Shown here piece by piece: positions 44,401 through 53,620 of a DNA stretch of 64,000 nucleotides. The stretch lies in assembly GCA_038320345.1 (NCBI GenBank), contig JBBQED010000004.1, forward strand, positions 257,699-321,698, in the 5' to 3' direction. Within the stretch, counting starts at the first letter, position 1, and every line of letters starts with the position of its first letter. The notes below the pieces were generated by a model, which was not told where the DNA came from, did not search any database, and saw only the letters and a program-made list of their open reading frames with translations. The position numbers were made by a program, and so were the translations under genes. This DNA is from JBBQED01 sp038320345. Its GTDB lineage: Bacteria; Bacteroidota; Bacteroidia; AKYH767-A; OLB10.

Positions 44401-45381
44401 TTAAAACTCTTCGTCGAACTTTAACTCTTGCTCTTCGCGCGTTCTTCCAACACCAGCTTTGGTGTATTCAGAAACACGTTTCTCGAAGAAATTTGTTTTG
44501 CCTTCAAGAGAGATGGTCTCCATGAAGTCGAAAGGATTGGAACTATTGTAAATTTTTGAATATCCTAGTGAGTTCATCAAACGGTCAGCAACAAACTCAA
44601 TATACTGAGCCATCAATTTTGAATTCATGCCAATCAGATCCACCGGTAATGCATCAGTAACGAATTCTTGTTCGATCACTACTGCACTTTTCATGAGATC
44701 ACGAACAGCTTCTTCGCTTAATTTATTTTTCAGCATGCCATAAAGTAAACAAGCGAAATCGCAATGCATTCCTTCATCACGACTGATGAATTCATTGGAA
44801 GTTGCAAGACCAGGCATCAGCCCGCGTTTCTTCAACCAGAAAATAGAACAAAACGATCCACTGAAGAAAATTCCTTCTACTGCTGCAAACGCTACTAGAC
44901 GTTCCGCAAATGAACCATTTTCAATCCAACGCAATGCCCAATCTGCTTTTCTTTTCACACAGGGCACAGTGTCGATAGCATTCAGCAAACGGTGTTTCTC
45001 ATTTGGATCTTTAACATAAGTATCAATCAGCAGAGAATACATTTCAGAATGGATATTTTCCATCATGATCTGGAACCCATAAAAACAACGTGCTTCAGGT
45101 AACTGCACGGCATTCATCATGTTCACAGCAAGATTTTCATTTACGATTCCGTCACTGGCAGCAAAAAATGCCAATACGTTCGTGATGAAATGTTTTTCAC
45201 CAGGATTTAAACGTTCCCAGTCTTTTTGATCCGCAGATAAATCTACTTCTTCAGCAGTCCAGAAACTGTTTTCCGACTTTTTATACATTTCCCAGATCTT
45301 ATCATATTTAATCGGGAAGAGTACGAAACGGTCTTTATTCTCCTTCAGGAGTATTTCGTCATTGGTAAAATCTTCTGCCAT
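44401..45381 (-). CDS. nrdB: Ribonucleotide reductase beta subunit
   Basis: 326 aa from ATG 45381 (MAEDFTNDEILLKENK). The small subunit of class I reductase holds the metal centre and radical. DWERLNPGEKHFITNVL, ENIHSEMYSLLIDTY (Glu, His and the candidate radical Tyr in the E-x-x-H-x-x-x-Y pattern), EQEFVTDALP and QYIEFVADRLM give the metal ligands. The tail ends EEQELKFDEEF, as expected for docking to the alpha subunit. The alpha-subunit gene is not in this window, which is less common than a paired nrdAB. Confidence 0.93.
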   Translation of the reverse strand: MAEDFTNDEILLKENKDRFVLFPIKYDKIWEMYKKSENSFWTAEEVDLSADQKDWERLNPGEKHFITNVLAFFAASDGIVNENLAVNMMNAVQLPEARCFYGFQIMMENIHSEMYSLLIDTYVKDPNEKHRLLNAIDTVPCVKRKADWALRWIENGSFAERLVAFAAVEGIFFSGSFCSIFWLKKRGLMPGLATSNEFISRDEGMHCDFACLLYGMLKNKLSEEAVRDLMKSAVVIEQEFVTDALPVDLIGMNSKLMAQYIEFVADRLMNSLGYSKIYNSSNPFDFMETISLEGKTNFFEKRVSEYTKAGVGRTREEQELKFDEEF

Positions 45382-45728
45382 GAGCAATTATTATTATATT
45401 TTGAAACTGAATCGAACAACTATAGTTAACCCGCTGATAAACAAAACTATTTCACTGCACACACTCAGTAGAAAGGCGGATTACAAATCAAACACAAGCA
45501 AGCCCTTTTTGCAAACTCCAGAGCTTCTTCTTTTGAACAACAATGAAAGTGTTATGAACATTTAAGACGTTTTGTCACCTTCGTAAATTCTGTCACTACT
45601 AATTTCGAGTATTCTCAAAAGAAAAACAGAATGCATTCATCTTCAAGAAATCCTACTGGGGTGAGTCCAGAAAAAAAGTCCTGACAATGCTGTCAGGACT
45701 TTTTTGGCTAATTCTGTAAAAGGGGTTA
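45382..45728. other. Intergenic region holding rpoD terminator
   Basis: About 350 bp upstream of nrdB. Apart from the rpoD terminator, nothing is firmly supported; no good -33/-7 pair was found for nrdB. Confidence 0.3.
45671..45705 (-). terminator. Terminator after rpoD
   Basis: A perfect stem AGTCCTGACA/TGTCAGGACT with a 4-nt loop, flanked by A and T tracts so it can act both ways. It is 24 bp past the rpoD stop. Confidence 0.9.
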
Positions 45729-46592
45729 TTATCCTAAATACGCTTTTAACAGTTTATTACGTGAATTCTGACGTAACGTCTTAATTGCTTTTTCTTTAAT
45801 CTGACGAACACGTTCGCTAGTGAGGTCAAATTTTTCTCCAATCTCTTCTAATGAAAGACCGTGCTGAATTCCGATTCCGTAGAACATTTTGATAACATCC
45901 TGTTCACGTTCAGAAAGAGTAGCTAAGGAACGATTGATTTCCTTCTGCAATGATTCGTTGATCAATGCAAAATCAGCACCTGGACTATCTCCGTTTTCTA
46001 ATACATCTAACAGCGTACTGTCTTCACCTTGAACCAATGGCGCATCCATAGATACGTGCTTCCCTGGCATTTTCATGGTGTTAGCAACCTTATCCATTGG
46101 AAGATCAAGCACTTCGCTCAACTCTTCAGGACTTGGTTCGCGTTCGTATTTCTGCTCCAATTCGGAGAATGCCTTTTTTACTTTGTTTGCCGCACCTAAT
46201 TGATTGAGGGGCAAACGAACAATACGAGCTTGCTCGGCTAATGCCTGCATGATCGATTGACGAATCCACCATACTGCATAAGAGATGAATTTGAATCCAC
46301 GTGTTTCATCAAATTTCTTTGCAGCTTTGATGAGCCCAAGATTTCCTTCATTGATCAAATCGGGAAGACTAAGTCCTTGAGTCTGATATTGTTTAGCTAC
46401 TGAAACAACGAACCTTAGGTTTGCACGAACAAGTTTTTCTAGGGCTTTTTGGTCTCCGGTACGGATCCTTCTCGCCAGTTCTACTTCTTCCTGTGCGGTG
46501 ATCAGCTCTTCTTTACCTATTTCCTGGAGATACTTTTCAAACGAGGCGCTTTCGCGGTTGGTAATCGATTTGGTGATCTTTAGTTGACGCAT
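45729..46592 (-). CDS. rpoD: Main RNA polymerase sigma factor (sigma-70 family)
   Basis: 287 aa, the short primary sigma factor of Bacteroidota with no region 1.1. Region 1.2 starts FEKYLQEIGKEELITAQEE. Region 2 has DLINEGNLGLIKAAKKFDE and FISYAVWWIRQSIMQAL. Region 4 ends with the helix-turn-helix LEEIGEKFDLTSERVRQIKE. It recognises the TTTG-N19/20-TAnnTTTG promoters listed here, including a probable one of its own. Confidence 0.96.
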   Translation of the reverse strand: MRQLKITKSITNRESASFEKYLQEIGKEELITAQEEVELARRIRTGDQKALEKLVRANLRFVVSVAKQYQTQGLSLPDLINEGNLGLIKAAKKFDETRGFKFISYAVWWIRQSIMQALAEQARIVRLPLNQLGAANKVKKAFSELEQKYEREPSPEELSEVLDLPMDKVANTMKMPGKHVSMDAPLVQGEDSTLLDVLENGDSPGADFALINESLQKEINRSLATLSEREQDVIKMFYGIGIQHGLSLEEIGEKFDLTSERVRQIKEKAIKTLRQNSRNKLLKAYLG

Positions 46593-46658
46593 ATCTTATT
46601 GATTATTAATACTCTACACCAGAAAAGAGCCTGGCATTTACCAGTGCTTTATATGGGT

Positions 46659-46689
46659 GCAAGTTACACATAAAAACGGCCTTGTCAAC
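46659..46689 (-). promoter_or_regulatory. Probable rpoD promoter
   Basis: On the minus strand TTG (46688-46686), 19 nt, then TAACTTG (46666-46660), close to TAnnTTTG. It gives a leader of about 65 nt. Confidence 0.55.
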
Positions 46690-46955
46690 ACTTTTCTTTT
46701 GTAGAGTGAATCATTAACGAACCGATGATTGTTAAATTGTGCTGAATAGCAGCGGGTTTAAGCCCTCTTCATGATATCATTCCAAATTAGTAAAGTACTA
46801 GTTAATATATATTTAGTACAAGCGTAAAGTGCACTTTTAAGCATTTGTTCAATTAGACCTGTTGAAAACCTTCTTACCGCTTCATAAAGTAATGGGGTGA
46901 GGTACATTATTTTTATCCTTTGTTATGAACTGATTTTTCTAAACACCTGAATACT
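46690..46955. other. Intergenic region, no gene seen
   Basis: AT-rich space between divergent genes. ATCCTTTG near 46916-46923 is a weak -7 candidate for the 82-aa gene. Nothing else is visible. Confidence 0.3.
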
Positions 46956-47204
46956 ATGAAACTTACACAAGAACAATTAAATGATCTGAAAAAAATTGAT
47001 TATTCCTTTAAGGAGATTCAATTCTATGCTGAACGTAACGGCATTCAGATCGAGGATTTATATACCCTCTTTAGTTTCCCGATTTTCGATTACGCTCAGG
47101 CAAAAAAAATGGAACTACTAAATCATACTACCAACCGGCAACGGGTTTTTGAACAAAGTCAGGCGGCTCGCGCATCACGAAGTTCTGATAATATTTCTTT
47201 GTGA
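46956..47204 (+). CDS. Small protein upstream of phosphorelay, unknown
   Basis: 82 aa, soluble and helical (MKLTQEQLNDLKKIDYSFKE, then NGIQIEDLYTLFSFPIFDYA). No family was recognised. Codon use looks normal and the frame has an ATG with an AT-rich leader. It is 61 bp before the histidine kinase, but that gene has its own promoter, so linkage is uncertain. Confidence 0.5.
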   Translation: MKLTQEQLNDLKKIDYSFKEIQFYAERNGIQIEDLYTLFSFPIFDYAQAKKMELLNHTTNRQRVFEQSQAARASRSSDNISL

Positions 47205-47229
47205 TAGACAAGGGACTTGTTCTGATAAT

Positions 47230-47261
47230 TTTGAATAGTGCCCTCGGTTGATGTACTTTTA
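47230..47261 (+). promoter_or_regulatory. Promoter abutting TPR kinase start
   Basis: TTTG (47230-47233), 20 nt, then TACTTTTA (47254-47261), one mismatch from TAnnTTTG. It ends 4 nt before the ATG at 47266. Confidence 0.5.
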
Positions 47262-47265
47262 ACCA

Positions 47266-49491
47266 ATGTGTTTCCGGCAGAATTACTCCCTACTAGTATT
47301 TCTTGCATTGATGTATCTCTTTTGTGGGATTCAACATGCAATTCGCAAATCCTTCAGGATTTTTGTGCTTGCAATATTTTCCATCTCGATTTTATTTTCG
47401 GTTGAAGTAATCGCTCAAGAGGATCCTGATTTTCTAAATCTACTCAACGACTCAGTAAGTTCAGGAAATTTTTTACAACCCAAACATTCCGGTCGTAAGT
47501 TTCCATTTAGTGGTAACGAACTTATCAATCGTAAACGATTAGAAGCAGCTACGCGAAATGAAAACTTTCGTGGAATTGCCACAGCTGCTGCAAACTTGGG
47601 TTGGATTCAGATTAATAAAAGTAATCCTGCTGCCGCTATACCGTATTTTAAGAAATCACTGGAGGCAAATCAGCAAAATAAAGACAATAAAGGAATCGGT
47701 GCTTCCTACATTGAACTTGGTATTGCAACTCAACAAATCAAGGATGAATTTCATGCAGTAGAATATTTTTCAGCAGCATTGCCTTATATCGAAAAACAAA
47801 AATTAAATAAGGTAAGTGGCTTTTGTTATGCTATGATTGCACAATCCTATGCGCGACAAAAAGATCCTATTAAATCAGGAGAATATTACTCTCGTGCGTC
47901 GAAATCTTTTCTTGCTGCTGGAGATAAAATTCAGGCTGCAGCATGCTTGAATTTATTGGGTGAAACACAACTCCGATTTAATGATTACAAGAAAGCTTCT
48001 GGTAATCTAAATGCAGCTCTGGAGTTGGCCTCAAAGAGTTCAAAAGATAAAAAAATGCAGGCCGTCATCTTGCGAAATCTTGGTCTAGTGTATTTTAAGA
48101 AAGGTGAATTTGAAAATGCTATTTCCTATTTCAATAAAAGTCTTGCTGCAGATGAACAACTCCTCGTTTTAAAGTTGGTCAAAGATGCCTACATGCAATT
48201 ATTTACCATGTTTAGTTTCAGAAATGATTTTGTAAAAGCCGATCAGTTCCACGATAAATATAGAGAGCTCAAAGATCAACTGGATAAACGAGATGCTGGA
48301 AAAAAACCTGCTCTACTTACTGCCGCAGAAGCCGCAGATAAGCAAAGTGTGATTGAAATGTTGCAAAGGCAAATGGAAGAACAGTCCTTGCAAATGAATC
48401 AACATCAGCTGGAACTGAGTCAGATGATTACTAAAGCAGATATCGAGCTGCAAACAATGAATCAGGAGATTGAACAGAAAGATCAGAAAGTAAAAGAACT
48501 CGAAGAGCAAAAGGTAAAAAATGAACGTGATTTAGCAAGACAAGAATTAAGGATTAGTCGTCAGAATAGCTTCCGTAATTTACTTATCGCCATCACCATT
48601 GCTGTACTGCTCTTAACACTCTTGCTTTACAACCGTTTTAAATTAAAGCAAAAAGCAAACATCCATCTCGAACACTCCAATAAAGAAATTGCTATTGCGA
48701 TGGATGAACTTAAAAAAGCTCAGGATCGCTTAATTCAGAGTGAAAAGATGGCTTCTCTCGGACAGCTAACAGCAGGCATTGCACATGAAATTCAGAACCC
48801 GCTCAATTTTGTAAATAATTTTAGTGAGTCTTCTATGATGATGTTGGATGATTATATAGCAACAAAAGATGAAACAGAACGAGATGAAATTGGGCAAGAA
48901 TTAAAAGACAATTTAACGCGTATCCGTCATCATGGTGGCCGAGCTGATAAAATCGTGAAGCATATGCTCCAGCATTCCAGATCAGGGACTTCTGAAAAAG
49001 AAATCAGTGATATTAACCGGATCTGCGAAGAAACATCTGAACTAGCTTACCACGGAGCGCGAGCCAGCCTCAGCGAATTCCACTGTAATGTAGTAAAGCA
49101 TTTCGATGATACGCTTCCTCCTGTGATGGTCAACCGTCAGGATCTCAGCAGGGTGCTCGTAAATCTCCTGAACAATAGCTTTTATGCTATGCATCGTAAA
49201 ATAAAATCAGATCCAAGTGGTAATTACCAGCCGGAGCTTAATATCTTTACGACGCAGAAAGAGAATCTGGTGGTCATCACGGTCCGAGATAACGGTACTG
49301 GGATACCGAAACAAGTACAGGAAAAGATCTTCAATCCTTTCTTTACTACCAAGCCTACCGGTGAAGGAACTGGACTAGGACTAAGTATGAGTTATGATAT
49401 TCTAACCAAAGGGCATAACGGCAAACTAGAAATGGAAAGCGAAGAAGGAGTATTCACGGAATTCCGGATTTCAATTCCGATAACTATTTAA
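47266..49491 (+). CDS. TPR-containing sensor histidine kinase
   Basis: 741 aa. Two hydrophobic stretches near the start (about 8-22 and 32-50) precede EDPD; the second looks like a signal peptide ending VIAQ, so the true N-terminus could be internal. Residues about 85-350 are TPR repeats, probably periplasmic. A coiled coil (about 365-435), one membrane helix (about 437-457), then HisKA with His507 in AHEIQNPLNF and HATPase (NLLNNSFYAM, RDNGTGIP, EGTGLGLSMSYDI) follow. It starts a five-gene phosphorelay, 16 bp before the receiver. Confidence 0.9.
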   Translation: MCFRQNYSLLVFLALMYLFCGIQHAIRKSFRIFVLAIFSISILFSVEVIAQEDPDFLNLLNDSVSSGNFLQPKHSGRKFPFSGNELINRKRLEAATRNENFRGIATAAANLGWIQINKSNPAAAIPYFKKSLEANQQNKDNKGIGASYIELGIATQQIKDEFHAVEYFSAALPYIEKQKLNKVSGFCYAMIAQSYARQKDPIKSGEYYSRASKSFLAAGDKIQAAACLNLLGETQLRFNDYKKASGNLNAALELASKSSKDKKMQAVILRNLGLVYFKKGEFENAISYFNKSLAADEQLLVLKLVKDAYMQLFTMFSFRNDFVKADQFHDKYRELKDQLDKRDAGKKPALLTAAEAADKQSVIEMLQRQMEEQSLQMNQHQLELSQMITKADIELQTMNQEIEQKDQKVKELEEQKVKNERDLARQELRISRQNSFRNLLIAITIAVLLLTLLLYNRFKLKQKANIHLEHSNKEIAIAMDELKKAQDRLIQSEKMASLGQLTAGIAHEIQNPLNFVNNFSESSMMMLDDYIATKDETERDEIGQELKDNLTRIRHHGGRADKIVKHMLQHSRSGTSEKEISDINRICEETSELAYHGARASLSEFHCNVVKHFDDTLPPVMVNRQDLSRVLVNLLNNSFYAMHRKIKSDPSGNYQPELNIFTTQKENLVVITVRDNGTGIPKQVQEKIFNPFFTTKPTGEGTGLGLSMSYDILTKGHNGKLEMESEEGVFTEFRISIPITI

Positions 49492-49507
49492 TATTTGTTG
49501 TACTGAT

Positions 49508-49885
49508 ATGAGCGTTAAAATTTTAGTGGTAGATGATGAGAGCGATGTAGAATTACTCTTTCGTCAGCGGTTTCGAAAACTAATTAAAGACAAGGAAATA
49601 GATTTTTTCTTTGCCTTCTCAGGTGAACAAGCTTTAGATTATCTTAAAACACTGGATCCTCTTGATGTAGCCTTAATTTTATCAGATATCAATATGCCGG
49701 GCATGTCGGGATTTGAATTACTGAAGAAAGTAAAAGATAATTATCCAGAGATGCGCGTGATGATGGTTACGGCATATGGAGATCCGGAAAACCAAGAACG
49801 TGCTAAAGTACTGGGTGCCGATGATCTGCTTTCTAAACCTCTCGATTTTTCTCTCCTTGATGAAAAGCTGGCTAATCTGAAATAA
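49508..49885 (+). CDS. Single-domain response regulator
   Basis: 125 aa, one receiver domain. Acidic pair Asp9/Asp10, phosphoacceptor Asp60 in LILSDINMPG, Thr/Ser switch VTAYG, and the Lys in LSKPLDF are present. There is no output domain. It is closely similar to the N-terminal receiver of the next gene, whose ATG follows its stop with no gap. Confidence 0.92.
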   Translation: MSVKILVVDDESDVELLFRQRFRKLIKDKEIDFFFAFSGEQALDYLKTLDPLDVALILSDINMPGMSGFELLKKVKDNYPEMRVMMVTAYGDPENQERAKVLGADDLLSKPLDFSLLDEKLANLK

Positions 49886-51472
49886 ATGAGCGATTACGTC
49901 CCACATATCTTAGTTGTTGACGATGAACCCGATTTGGAGTTACTTGTGAAGCAACGTTTCCGTAAGCAGATTAAAGATGGTGCATATACCTTCAGCTTTG
50001 CATTGAATGGAAAGCAGGCGATTGATATCTTGAAAGAAAAAATTGATATCAGAGTTATGATGACGGATATTAATATGCCGGTGATGGATGGACTAACGTT
50101 ACTGAATGAACTAAAATCAATAGATCGTCCAGTAAAGGCTATCGTTGCTTCTGCATATTCTGATCTGGTAAATATTCGTACTGCCATGAATCGCGGTGCT
50201 TTCGATTTTGTTACTAAACCTATTGATTTCGTTGATCTCGAAACTACTTTACAAAAAACTATTCGTGAGCAACAACTGATCTATGCAGGACAAGAGGCCC
50301 AGCAAAATCTAACATCCGCCATTACTGCAAAAGAAGCTGCTGAAGAAAGTGCACAGTTTAAGCAACAGTTCCTTGCAAATATGAGTCATGAGATTCGCAC
50401 TCCATTAAATGCTGTGGTGGGAATGACGAATTTACTCCTTGATAAAGGGCCTAGAGATGATCAGATGCGTTATCTCACAGCGATGAAACAGGCCTCTCAG
50501 AATTTATTGGGAATCATTAACGATATTCTTGATATCTCAAAAATTGAAGCGGGAAAAGTTACACTCGAAAAAATAGATTTTAATTTAAAAGCGACTGTTG
50601 ATGGTGTGTATCAAACTCTGCACCTGAAGGCCGAAGAAAATAAATTAAATTTCAACTACGAAATCGATCCATCACTTCCAGTATACATTAAAGGTGATCC
50701 AACGCGCTTGTCACAGATCATCACCAACCTAAGTGGGAATGCTATTAAATTTACTCCGGAAGGTGGTACTATTACCATTCGATGTTTTCCTGAGAGTCCG
50801 GTAAATGAAAATCCTATTCTCATCAAATTTGAAGTAGAAGATACTGGCATTGGCATTTCTCTGGATCAGTTGAGTAAAATTTTTGAAAGCTTCACCCAGG
50901 AAAGTAGCGACACTACTCGCAAATATGGCGGTACTGGTTTAGGCTTAAGCATCAGTAAACAGCTGGTGGAATTACAAGAAGGAGAAATGTCGGTGAAGAG
51001 TACCAAAGGTAAAGGCACCACCTTCATATTTAAAATTCCTTATGATGCAGGCGAAGCTCCTATCGAAAATAATGAATCGAAAATTGCAGCGCAATCATTG
51101 AGTCGACCATTGTTAATTTTGCTAGCCGAAGATCAGCCGATGAATCAGATGGTGGCAGTAGATACTTTGGAAGGATTATTTCCGGGAATCACCATTGATG
51201 TGGCGAATAACGGAAAAGAAGCCGTTGACCTTAGTGCAGCAAAAGAATATGATGTCATCCTGATGGATATACATATGCCGATAATGGACGGCTATGAAGC
51301 TTCGAAAACGATTCGTGCCAGTGGTTCGAAGGTGCCCATCGTAGCACTCACTGCTAATGTAATCCGTGAAGAAATTGATAAATGCCTCGCCTCGGGGATG
51401 GATCGACATCTGGCAAAACCCTTTGATCCCCAACATTTACAGGAGCTGGTATTGAGTTTGGTGAAACCTTAA
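49886..51472 (+). CDS. Hybrid kinase: receiver - HisKA - HATPase - receiver
   Basis: 528 aa, no membrane helix. An N-terminal receiver has Asp61 in MMTDINMPVMDG. A short coiled coil leads to HisKA with His168 in MSHEIRTPLNAV and HATPase (NLSGNAIKFTPEGG, DTGIGI, GGTGLGLSIS). The C-terminal receiver has Asp461 in ILMDIHMPIMDGY. It is a cytoplasmic relay protein, probably phosphorylated by or along with the membrane kinase upstream and passing phosphate to the separate Hpt protein. Confidence 0.92.
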   Translation: MSDYVPHILVVDDEPDLELLVKQRFRKQIKDGAYTFSFALNGKQAIDILKEKIDIRVMMTDINMPVMDGLTLLNELKSIDRPVKAIVASAYSDLVNIRTAMNRGAFDFVTKPIDFVDLETTLQKTIREQQLIYAGQEAQQNLTSAITAKEAAEESAQFKQQFLANMSHEIRTPLNAVVGMTNLLLDKGPRDDQMRYLTAMKQASQNLLGIINDILDISKIEAGKVTLEKIDFNLKATVDGVYQTLHLKAEENKLNFNYEIDPSLPVYIKGDPTRLSQIITNLSGNAIKFTPEGGTITIRCFPESPVNENPILIKFEVEDTGIGISLDQLSKIFESFTQESSDTTRKYGGTGLGLSISKQLVELQEGEMSVKSTKGKGTTFIFKIPYDAGEAPIENNESKIAAQSLSRPLLILLAEDQPMNQMVAVDTLEGLFPGITIDVANNGKEAVDLSAAKEYDVILMDIHMPIMDGYEASKTIRASGSKVPIVALTANVIREEIDKCLASGMDRHLAKPFDPQHLQELVLSLVKP

Positions 51473-51563
51473 TTTTGAAGTCAATAAATTAATGATCGGG
51501 GATAGTTGTAAACGATCTAACCTAATGAACCTTTTGTATATTCGTGCCTGATTTATAGCCCTG

Positions 51564-51932
51564 ATGACCATGAGTGAAGACAGAAAATTAACTGACCTGA
51601 GTTATCTCCGAAGCCTTACTAACGGAGCTAATGATAAGATGACAAAATATATCCGGATGTTTTTGACCGGAGCACCAATCAGTATTCAGCAAATGGATTT
51701 ATATTCATTAAGTAAAGACTGGATGGGCGTTAAACAAACGGCACATGCACTGAAACCTCAGCTTGGATATTTTGGCGCAAAAGGAAGTGAAGATTTATTA
51801 AAAGAAATTGAACGCATTGCAGGTGAACAATCTGATCTGGAAAGAATTCCCGCTCACCTAGAAAATTTTCGTAAGCAGTTTGATCAAATCAGCGCTGAAC
51901 TAGAAGTGTCGCTGAAAGAACTAGAAAACTAA
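51564..51932 (+). CDS. Hpt phosphotransfer protein
   Basis: 122 aa, all-helical. The phosphotransfer histidine is His61 in KQTAHALKPQLGYFGAKG, followed by a conserved-type Gly and helix. It would carry phosphate between the C-terminal receiver of the hybrid kinase and another receiver. It is 8 bp before the anchored receiver. Confidence 0.88.
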   Translation: MTMSEDRKLTDLSYLRSLTNGANDKMTKYIRMFLTGAPISIQQMDLYSLSKDWMGVKQTAHALKPQLGYFGAKGSEDLLKEIERIAGEQSDLERIPAHLENFRKQFDQISAELEVSLKELEN

Positions 51933-51940
51933 TTTACCGT

Positions 51941-52465
51941 ATGGCCGATTCTAAACCATCCATCTACATCGTTGACGATGAACCTTTGCAAAGAGATATG
52001 CTTCAAGATCATCTGAGCAGTATGTCAGGGTATGATACACATTCATTTGCAACCGGAGAGGAATGTCTCGCAGCTATTGAGGTGCGGAAACCAGCGATTG
52101 TATTCTTGGATTATCATCTGAATTCTCAGGTGCGTGATGCGCTCGATGGAATTGATATCCTCAAAGAAATTAAAAAAGTTAGCCCAGAATCGGAAGTAGT
52201 AATGATTTCTGGCCAAGATAAAATTGAAGTTGCCGTAAATACTATGAAATACGGAGCATTCGATTATATTGTAAAGGGAGAAGGAGCATTTTACCGTGCA
52301 GAAAAAACTGTATTCAATATCTACCGCTATAACAAAATGGCAGGAGATGCCAGCCGCTATAAAAAGCTAACGATCGTTTTTGGGATCGGAATGCTGTTGA
52401 TGATTATCCTTGTTATTATCCTGCAACAAAAAGGGTTGATTAAAAATAATCCGGGCTGGATGTAA
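51941..52465 (+). CDS. Receiver domain with C-terminal membrane anchor
   Basis: 174 aa. A full receiver (Asp12/Asp13 in IVDDEP, phosphoacceptor Asp57 in VFLDYHLNSQ, Ser in VMISGQD, Lys in DYIVKGEG) occupies 1-125. A basic linker and one strong membrane helix (about 143-162) with a short tail follow. There is no DNA-binding or enzyme output. It probably holds the relay's end point at the inner membrane; the target is unknown. Confidence 0.85.
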   Translation: MADSKPSIYIVDDEPLQRDMLQDHLSSMSGYDTHSFATGEECLAAIEVRKPAIVFLDYHLNSQVRDALDGIDILKEIKKVSPESEVVMISGQDKIEVAVNTMKYGAFDYIVKGEGAFYRAEKTVFNIYRYNKMAGDASRYKKLTIVFGIGMLLMIILVIILQQKGLIKNNPGWM

Positions 52466-52604
52466 ATCAAATTACGAGTTGCTTTCCGATTTACAGATGG
52501 AGATAAAGGCTAGTTTGAAATAAGTTGAATTTATTTCTACTTTTTCTCCGTGTCTATGACTACTAGTTTGGTTTTGCTTGAATGAATATTTTCTTGATTT
52601 ATTC

Positions 52605-53351
52605 TCAATTCAATTTCAGTTGTGCCGCGCCAATAATTTTGAAAGAATAAGTGTTTTGAAGATATGCGATAATTGCTCTATTACCAATAGTAGGCAAGGG
52701 ATTCGTTTCAAATTTAACTTCTCCTTTCTCTGTTGCCTTTATTGATATAAATTGCTTCACAATATTATGACCTGTTAAATTCAATCCTGCGTTTTCTCCC
52801 CTTTTTATAGACGTCGTTTCGCTTAAGGATACTAAAGCAAAGTGTATTGTACATTTATCACAATTACCAACTAACTCATAGGTCACTTTTAATTCTTTCT
52901 TATCGTTAAACAACGCATTTAAATTTTTAAATTTAACTTCAGATTCTAGCGCGAGACTTTCTTTAATAGCCTTTTCTAGCGCTTTTTCATCTGATCCAAC
53001 AAACTCACGGGTACCATTAACAACAATTTGTGGTGTATAGCTAGAACGCAAATTAAAATGGTTAACGTATTCACCTTGATATTGAGAAAACTGTTTACTG
53101 CTAAATGGATCTTTCCAACCTAAATAATTCCAATAATCGACATGAAAGGAGAGCGCAACTATTTTTTTCCCATTTGCTTCGGCGTTAGAAATAGTTTTAG
53201 ACAATAAACGGTCAGCAGGTGGGCAACTGGAACAACCTTGTGAAGTAAACAGTTCAAGGACTACTACTGGTTCAAATGTTAATGCTTTCTTAAAACTTAC
53301 TAACGGCGTTAAACATATAATCAAGAAAATTAAAATCTTTGTATTCTTCAT
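52605..53351 (-). CDS. Exported DUF1223 thioredoxin-like protein
   Basis: 248 aa from ATG 53351 (MKNTKILIFLIICLTPLVSF, a signal peptide). DUF1223 has a thioredoxin-like fold; the CxxC is Cys40/Cys43 in ELFTSQGCSSCPPADRLL. FHVDYWNYLGWKDPF, YTPQIVVNGTREFVGSD and LTGHNIVKQ are family-typical. The enzyme activity is unproven. It lies downstream of the lipoprotein methionine sulfoxide reductases, so it might deliver electrons to them in the periplasm; this is inference. Confidence 0.85.
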   Translation of the reverse strand: MKNTKILIFLIICLTPLVSFKKALTFEPVVVLELFTSQGCSSCPPADRLLSKTISNAEANGKKIVALSFHVDYWNYLGWKDPFSSKQFSQYQGEYVNHFNLRSSYTPQIVVNGTREFVGSDEKALEKAIKESLALESEVKFKNLNALFNDKKELKVTYELVGNCDKCTIHFALVSLSETTSIKRGENAGLNLTGHNIVKQFISIKATEKGEVKFETNPLPTIGNRAIIAYLQNTYSFKIIGAAQLKLN

Positions 53352-53620
53352 AGCGTTTTTAAATAATAGCACTAAACATTCCAACTCCTTCATTCTTAGC
53401 AGAACCAGAAACACCTAAGATTACACCATTAACGTTTATCCAATTCTATATTCTGCAATTAGGCTATAAGCTCATTTTCAAATCTATTAGTTCAATCAGT
53501 TAAACCCGCTTTTAACTAGTTGCATTATGACATCGCCTTAACAGCAGTAAACGCTTCAATTATTTTTATAGTTAATGGAAATGCGGAGATGAAATTCTGC
53601 AATTGCTCGCATTGCTAGAG

